From NCBI RefSeq assembly GCF_004193775.1, contig NC_041008.1:8262731-8326730 (forward strand): a stretch of 64,000 nucleotides of DNA, read 5' to 3'. Positions 62,462 to 64,000 of this stretch are shown piece by piece. Every line of letters starts with the position of its first letter. Position 1 is the stretch's first letter. This stretch comes from Glycine soja (Eukaryota > Streptophyta > Magnoliopsida > Fabales > Fabaceae). The position numbers and the translations under genes are program-made. Below the pieces are notes generated by a model, which saw nothing but the letters and a program-made list of their open reading frames with translations, had not been told where the DNA came from and made no database searches.

Positions 62462-63444
62462 ATGACTCAAAATGCTGACCCAATTGAGAACAATGCTATT
62501 GTCAATAATGCAGCTCTTACAAACTTGTTGAATCCCTATTATACTCCTCCAAATGAGAATCCCGGTGTGGTGACTGTTGCTCAGGTTCTCAATGGTGAAA
62601 ATTACCACTCATTGTCGCGTGCTATGCTCCTTGCTTTGAAAACCAAGAAAAAGGTCAAATTTGTGGATGGTTCTTTGCCTCGTCCCACTCTTAATGATCC
62701 TAATTTCACTCTATAGGATCATTGTAATACCTTGGTGGTTTCATGGCTTCATCATTCTATTGATCCATAAATCTTGCAAACCATCATGTGGATGGAGAAT
62801 GCATTGAATATCTAGAATACTCTCAAGAAACATTATTATCAAGAAGATGTATTTCGAATCAATGACTTACAAGAAGAAATTTATCTACTTAAACAAGGTG
62901 ATGCTAATATTACTACTTACTTTACAAAATTGAAAGGTTTAATCCAAGAATTGGACAACTTTCACCTTATTCCTTCACGCACTTGTGCTGTTGTTTGTTC
63001 CTATGAACTCATTCCTATTGTTAAGAGTTACATAGAAGGTGATTACATGATTAGATTCTTAAGGGGCCTCAATGAATAATACTCTACAGTAGGTCCAATA
63101 TAATGATGATGGACCCCCTCCCTGATTTAGACAAAGTTTTTTCTATCCTTATTCAACAAGAAAGGCAATTGGTTTTTCAATTTGATGATTCTAGAGTTTT
63201 CTCTCAATTGGATACCAACAATGGTACTTATGGCAGAGGCAGAGGTTGTGGAGGCCATACATCTGGTGGAAGAGGTAAAGGCAAAAGCACAAAAATGTGC
63301 AATTATTGTAACAAATCAGGTCATATGGTAGACACTTGCTACAAGAAACATGGTTATCCTCCTCACTTACATAGAGGAGGTGCTATCAACCAGTATTCTA
63401 TAGATGATCAAGAAATTCAAGATGATCTACAATCTCTAGGATAA
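62462..63444 (+). pseudogene. copia gag (nucleocapsid) pseudogene
   Basis: Starts MTQNADPIENN at 62462. The N-terminal part has the copia gag wording LNGENYHSLSRAMLLALKTK followed by KKVKFVDGS. Later segments IYLLKQGDANITTYFTKLKG and MDPLPDLDKVFSIL are in the usual order, and the zinc knuckle C-X2-C-X4-H-X4-C is intact at 63298-63339 (CNYCNKSGHMVDTC). In-frame stops occur at 62714, 62768, 62813 and 63077, and the frame shifts by two between about 63079 and 63103. The protein would package element RNA in virus-like particles if intact; this copy cannot. Confidence 0.85.
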
Positions 63445-63641
63445 AAAGAGGTATCTGCAGATGCTTCATCTGTAGCTTTCACACCAGAGCAACATAAGGC
63501 TCTTCTTTCCTTGTTGCAGTAAACCTCTCAAGCCTCTCCCTCCCACACCACTAATCAGTTAGTTAGTTTTCAAAAGAATGGCAATTCAGGTATAATCTGT
63601 GCTACTCTTCATGCTTATAGTTCCAATATAAATCTTGGGTT

Positions 63642-63980
63642 CTTGATAGTGGAGCTACTAATCATGTGTGTTTTTCCAAAACTAATTTTCAATGTCTCAA
63701 ACCAATCAGACCTATACTTGTTAAACTACCAAATGGATCTCAAATTCAAACCAACTTGGATACATTACTGATGTTTTTGTATATTCCCTCTTTCACATTT
63801 AATTTGATTTCAGTTTCAAAACTAATTGTCAACCTTCATTGTTGTCTAAACTTTCACCATACTGGTTGTTCCATACACGACAACCCTTCCTTGAGGACGA
63901 TTGGAGCAGCTGAATTGAGAGCTGACTTATACATCCTATCTTCACCAACAACTCAGTTCTCCTATAATTGTAACATCAAT
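63642..63980 (+). pseudogene. start of copia protease/pol
   Basis: The LDSGATNHVC motif (63642-63671) is the active-site D-S-G triad of the copia aspartic protease, with KLPNGSQI downstream and then SFTFNLISVSKL, the usual linker before the integrase zinc-binding region. ELRADLYIL near 63915-63945 matches the pre-integrase segment. The piece is cut by the window edge and the preceding gag is broken. Confidence 0.75.
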
Positions 63981-64000
63981 ACCATTCCTTCTAATAAATG

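Larger units (their letters stand above)
62096..64000 (+). mobile_element. Ty1/copia LTR retrotransposon, 5' part, runs off the window
   Basis: In order: a putative 5' LTR (62096-62339, TGTTG...TTCACA), a tRNA-iMet-like primer-binding site, a gag region with a CCHC zinc knuckle, and the beginning of the aspartic protease (LDSGATNHVC, then NLISVSKL). Gag-knuckle-protease spacing and the SGATNH wording fit Pseudoviridae-type copia elements of plants. Four premature stops and at least one frameshift in gag show the copy is not functional. Integrase, reverse transcriptase and the 3' LTR would lie beyond the window. Confidence 0.88.

Noticed and set aside
1..64000. CRISPR array, bacterial operon or replication origin
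   Set aside because: The DNA has spliced genes, plant transposons and AT-rich intergenic sequence; no spaced direct-repeat array exists and prokaryotic features do not apply.

Overview
The window is plant nuclear DNA, very AT-rich and gene-poor. The CACTA element, the sulfate transporter and the general repeat content point to a legume, most likely Glycine (soybean or a close relative). That species call is inference from family resemblance, not from a database match. Only two genes look intact: a small secreted glycine-rich protein at the left (1538-1996) and a 12-exon sulfate transporter of the SULTR3 group, closest in memory to SULTR3;5, in the middle (33798-39202). Every exon junction of the transporter keeps the frame, giving 652 residues.

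Left part (1-13 kb): a possible exon end at the very edge, a 205-bp foldback element, the glycine-rich protein gene with a TATA box beside RY-type CATGCA motifs, and then a long intergenic stretch. That stretch holds a 94-codon minus-strand ORF of unknown origin (3.3-3.6 kb) and a minus-strand gene-like relic at 8.7-9.8 kb.

13.2-19.4 kb is the most structured region: a 6.24-kb CACTA (En/Spm) DNA transposon with both terminal inverted repeats and a 3-bp AAA flank on each side. It carries, on the minus strand, a multi-exon but stop-riddled transposon gene that ends in a Ulp1/C48-like cysteine-protease domain. On the opposite strand, inside what would be an intron or leader of that gene, it carries a captured fragment of an acid invertase (beta-fructofuranosidase, GH32) gene. 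A solo LTR of about 1.1 kb with a perfect TGCTG target-site duplication is nested in an exon of the transposon gene. I saw no TNP2-type transposase, so the element is probably non-autonomous.

19.4-33.6 kb is an AT-rich desert with small repeats: a 67-bp LINE 3'-end insertion with a 15-bp target-site duplication, a degenerate hAT-like element, a Stowaway-like MITE, three tandem copies of a 218-bp unit, and diverged copies of a block also found at 12.5 kb.

39-61 kb has no convincing intact gene. It holds a gene-like relic (42.2-43.9 kb), a degenerate LTR-retrotransposon end (45.9 kb), an RNase H-domain LINE relic (49.2 kb), a second Stowaway-like MITE (52 kb), several long (TA)n microsatellites, a LINE 3' end on the minus strand (56.9-57.5 kb) and an isolated cluster of ACGT-core motifs (58.75 kb). 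The right edge (62.1-64 kb) is the 5' part of a Ty1/copia retrotransposon: LTR, primer-binding site, broken gag with zinc knuckle, and start of protease. It interrupts an 84-codon ORF of unknown identity. The two intact genes show no functional link to each other; the window is mostly a record of repeated transposon insertion and decay.
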